Source: Biomphalaria glabrata (taxonomy: Eukaryota > Mollusca > Gastropoda > Planorbidae). Taken from it: a stretch of DNA of 64,000 bases. The translations under genes and the position numbers were made by a program. Below are positions 60,361 to 64,000 of this stretch, piece after piece. The notes below the pieces were generated by a model. It had not been told where the DNA came from. It searched no databases and saw only the letters and a list, made by a program, of their open reading frames with translations. The DNA is taken from contig NC_074725.1 in NCBI RefSeq assembly GCF_947242115.1, forward strand, positions 16,803,511 to 16,867,510, read 5' to 3'. The number at the start of each line of letters is the position of its first letter. The stretch's first letter is position 1.

Positions 60361-60595
60361 TTTTTTTATTACAAAGCTTCTATCAACTCACTCTGTCTGT
60401 CTGTCTGGTACAAATCTTGTACACGTTGGTTCTCGCACTTTCCAGTCTCGGATCAAGATAAAACTTTGCACAACTATTCATAGTTACTTACAAAACATGA
60501 TTGAATAAAAAAAAATCAGTTAATATATTAATAAGTGGTAATTAATTAAGTTATTTTAATATGGAAATGGGGAATAAATCAAAGTATAGTGAAAT
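60361..60595 (+). repeat. Interspersed repeat family C, copy 2
   Basis: Begins ACAAAGCTTCTATCAACTCA, runs into CTGTCTGTCTGTCTGG, then TCGGATCAAGATAAAACTTTG and a TTAATTAA-rich end. It aligns with 58920-59165 and, inverted, with 62445-62645. Confidence 0.7.
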
Positions 60596-60599
60596 ATAG

Positions 60600-61680
60600 C
60601 TATAAATGTGCAGTTCTTTCTCTAATATAATAAGCTTTCGTTTTTTTAATAAATTTTTTTTGGCTCGCCTTTCCAGAAAACAAATGTTCTGCTTTATAGG
60701 CCTTCACGTAGCATGACCTAGAATGAAACATACTGAGGCCTAAGTGAGTCCTTTTGTTTATAAATGTTACCACTAACAAACAATAGGAATAGAGTTTGCT
60801 AGACAAGTCTATATATAGCAAGGTCATTACCTCCACATATTCTTGTGATTTGTGATACTTGTTTGGACTAACATTTTACAGATGTCCGAAAGTCTCCGAC
60901 CTAATCGTTTTCCTGATTTATCCCTGGAGACAGGAGAGAGCAAGTCGTGGGAAGGTCGATGACCTTTTTTTTTTCTAAAGTCGATCTGACATACCATTAG
61001 CGTTCTGGTAATTGCGATGAATGGACAAATAATGACCTTTTAAAACATGACCTAGAATCAGATACGAGCCATGTATAGCAAGCTCCTTCAGACAGGTTCT
61101 TTTGTTTTGCCTTTTTACAATACCTCTATTCAAGTCCCAACTTGATGGAGGCTGAGGGGTGGGTGGAACCTGGACACGGATCTCAAAAACAGCTCTAACG
61201 ATTTTCTTGAAATTTAACAGTTGATGTATATCGCTGAGAAAAGAATTACTAACTCGTTGGCCACATAGGGTAACTTTAAAACTGTTAAAACTGATCAAAG
61301 TAAAAAAAAAATTGATTTGGCAATAAAATATAGCCAGATTTACTTCTGTTTTCTGTGGGATAACTTTTTTTTTTTAAATGTTACCCTACATTTGATGTCC
61401 CACATTTGGCCACGAAGCTTAACAAATGTCAAAATAGAATACCTACTTATAAATAAAATATAGGTAACAAAAAAAAAAGAGAGTAGATGTATACATTAGT
61501 ATCGCTAGCGTATTCTTGAACTAATTAATCTGGCTGGACTAGAGAGATTTTCTTATCAGAACCTAATTACCTGTCGATTAATTCCCTGTGTAAGAGTTCG
61601 GGTTTTCCAGGCAATACATATTAAACAAGTGATACGAAGTTAATGAAGTGTAGGCTTATAGAGACTAATTTAATATGATT
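60600..61680. other. No gene seen; one repeat-like patch
   Basis: Nothing codes. The patch at about 61130-61250 (AACAGCTCTAACGATTTTCT) looks like a piece of a dispersed repeat, but there is no second copy here to test it. Confidence 0.35.
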
Positions 61681-61687
61681 CTACATT

Positions 61688-61772
61688 TCTATGCTCCGTC
61701 CAGGTCTCTCTTTCTATTTGCCCTCCTCTATGCTCCGTCCAGATCTCTATCTTTCTGTTTGCCCTCTTCTAT
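61688..61772. repeat. Direct duplication, 2 x about 41 bp
   Basis: TCTATGCTCCGTCCAG...TTTGCCCTCCTCTATG is repeated once with a few changes, in a pyrimidine-rich stretch. Confidence 0.8.
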
Positions 61773-61902
61773 TCACAATCCCTGTCTTTTAACTAGTTTG
61801 TCTTTTTTTTTCTTTCGCTCCTTCTCTTTCGTTTTCTTTTATTTCTCTTTCTTTCTTGTATTACTTTCTCTTATTCTCTACAAAGATTTGACGGAATAAT
61901 TA

Positions 61903-62181
61903 AATGACAAAGTTCCCTTTTCAGACCATGAAGTCTATAGGGCACATGATGTAAAGGTCATCTGTTTCTGAGGCCTACGGTTGACGAGTGTGTCATGTGG
62001 GCAGCACAACGACCAACCGCCTTTACCTTTTCCGCAACTACTGTCAGGAACCCATTAGAGCTTGGTGGACTCGGAGGCACTCAAAGTTCCCGAAATTAAA
62101 TATCCCAGTTTTCACCAGGGTTCGAACCCCTGATTCCTGATTCGGAAGCAAAGTGCTTCACCGTTTAGCCACAGCGCCTCC
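61903..62181 (-). repeat. tRNA-derived SINE (family A)
   Basis: Read on the minus strand, GGAGGCGCTGTGGCTAAACG (A-box region), an exact B box GGTTCGAACCC, and the family A body to AAAGGGAACTTTGTC. Moderately preserved. Confidence 0.8.
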
Positions 62182-62444
62182 TCTTAAATGACAAAGTGCC
62201 GCCAATTTCCACTAGGACTCCACGATTCTGACTAAATGTTCGATGTACAGTTTTAAAACGAACATTCAGGGGCGGAAATCCTGTTTAGGCTGCCCAGTAA
62301 AACATCTATCATTTGTTTTTAAAAGTATGTGCCAACTACAGGGTCTCAACGATAATAGGCTCAAAGCAAAATGTAAAAAATAACTTTTTAAATAACAAAT
62401 CTTATATCAGGGAAAGCACTACACAATCAATTTAGCAAGGTTAA

Positions 62445-62645
62445 TCTCCCATTGTTTTAAATAAAAAAAATAATTCCATTTATTGATCAAATAATTGGTT
62501 AAATTTTTTTTATTGATTCATGTCTGTTTTCCGCTATGAATAATTGTGCAAAATATCAACTTGATTCTAGAATGGGATGCCGGAGAAAAAAGAATCCACC
62601 CAGACAGACAGTCAGACAGAGTGAGATGATACAAGCTTTGTAAAA
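62445..62645 (-). repeat. Interspersed repeat family C, copy 3
   Basis: The minus strand reads ACAAAGCTTGTATCATCTCA, CTGTCTGACTGTCTGTC, then CAAGTTGATATTTTGCACAA and an A/T-rich tail. It is the inverted match of 60361-60595. Confidence 0.7.
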
Positions 62646-63146
62646 AAAAATTCAGTTAATAGATAAACAGGATGATACGTTTGCCGTATATTGAGCGTTG
62701 TTATTCGATATCTCGGTTATTGATACTATCTTGCAATCAATTTTGTTGAGAGATAAGAAAATATTACATGCTCTTTTTGTTTTAATGTTTTATTTATTTT
62801 GCAACTCATTAACATAATATATAGGAAGATATACAACTATTAGTTTTTTTTTAACTTACAAAAGCATTGTATGGGAAAATATCATTTTTTTGTTTTCTCT
62901 TTAAGTAGTGTGTGTGATACACTGTCATTGCAAGTTTTCATTGAAGTTCGTATATATCGCACTTGCTGAGAAAATGCATTGATGTTCAGTGCAATGAGAT
63001 ATAAATGTATTACAGAGATCATTGTATTTTTAGAGAGATTTCGAACTAAGCCGATCATTGTGAGAAACTAACATTCCAATAATTGTAAACACCAGAGATG
63101 TGTAAGTTGTTTCAGGAAAATCTTTCACCTCATCAAACCTTTTGTT

Positions 63147-63275
63147 TGACTCTGGCCCTTTAATTCTCTTCCTTATCAAACCTTGTGTCCAGTATCTGAC
63201 TCTGGCCCTCTAATTCTCTTCCCTATCAAACCTTGTGTCCAGTATCTGACTCTACCCCTCTTCATTCTCATTCCT
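63147..63275. repeat. Tandem repeat, about 2.5 x 50 bp
   Basis: TGACTCTGGCCCT starts at 63147 and 63197, and a variant at 63247. Each copy contains ATCAAACCTTGTGTCCAG. Confidence 0.85.
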
Positions 63276-64000
63276 CAGCTCTCACTAACTCGGACCATTC
63301 ATTAAACTACAATTATGTTTGATCGACCAGTCTACAACATCCGCCATATTTTTCTTTAATATGATGAAGATGGACAACATAATAAAACAGCAAGTAAAAC
63401 TTTAATTTGGTAGAGGGCGGGAGGGGGGCCAGAAGGTAAAGGGGAGGTGAAAACGATGGGTGTATCTCTATTGAGCTGAGTTCCTTTCAAAATGAATGGC
63501 GTCTCCCTGTGGCGCCCCCTCCCCATTAGTTCCCAGTTTGACGCTTGTTTCCTTTCTTTTTCTAGCCACAAGCTAAATGAAGGCCATTACTGCTAGTAGG
63601 GATCTCTTTTTTTTTCCTACCTTCCAACGTGGTGGAAAGTGTGTCCTGAAAATTACTTCATTTCGTTCAGATGGTCATTTGGTCAGCGCGTCCAAATATT
63701 TATGTCACATTGGTGTAACACTAGGTTTCTCTAGGTCAGTGCCCTAGATGTTTTCCAAATCAACACGTTGAATGTATACTGAGCACTGTAATGACTCAAT
63801 AGTAAGGCGCGTAGAGGTTGGGTTTAATTGGGTATTTTCTTGGTGACGTGACAGAACATTAAAAAGTTGGAAGGGAAATGGGTAAGAGAATAAAGTATGA
63901 AGGCGAGACCTGTTGTAGTGACTGTACCCTTCTATCTGTACTCAAGTTTTGTGTTCTAAAAGGCCACGGCTTAACTTATTTTATATTAATCGTTTTGTTG
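63276..64000. other. No gene seen
   Basis: Purine/pyrimidine-skewed runs near 63418-63450. No coding frame or repeat I can defend. Confidence 0.4.

Overview
This is a eukaryotic, AT-rich, intron- and repeat-dense window. It fits a gastropod mollusc, probably a freshwater pulmonate of the Biomphalaria/Bulinus type. That placement is inferred from the LINE and SINE families, the split exons with GT-AG borders, and the recurrent palindromic word TAGATCTA. I see no bacterial genes, operons, rRNA genes, CRISPR arrays or functional tRNA genes. Most long open frames are transposon-derived.

Host genes. (1) On the + strand, three exons (5256-6444) encode the charged, Tyr/Arg-rich C-terminal tail of a protein I cannot name. 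Its stop codon lies one base before a good splice donor, and two exon-like blocks (12533-12646, 13260-13297) lie downstream. (2) On the - strand, nine exons between 33381 and 23364 join in perfect phase into 507 codons plus a stop. They encode a single-pass membrane protein with a cupredoxin/phytocyanin-like domain, seven EGF-like domains, a transmembrane helix and a short Cys-rich tail. The 5' exon or exons are not found. This is the most interesting gene in the window.

Repeats, left to right. A terminal-inverted-repeat element (967-5105) carries an RTE-like LINE with an inverted 5' part. A tRNA-SINE family has five copies. An old Ty3/Gypsy fossil (about 14265-18310) was split by a younger APE-type LINE, and a second, nearly identical, short copy of that LINE sits in an intron of the EGF gene. 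There are also several LINE 3' tails, hAT-like MITEs, and a hairpin MITE at 35739-35899.

A 9.3 kb, almost G-free minisatellite (35949-45289) is built from the 9-bp unit CCACTACCT, with higher-order repeats of about 0.8-0.95 kb.

From 46.5 to 56.2 kb there is a nested pile of R4/Dong-like LINE copies (restriction-like endonuclease type), each bordered by TTA repeats. The first is split by a young LTR element with 2-kb LTRs whose only visible coding is Gag plus protease. The last 8 kb hold only short repeats, SINE and LINE fragments and microsatellites.
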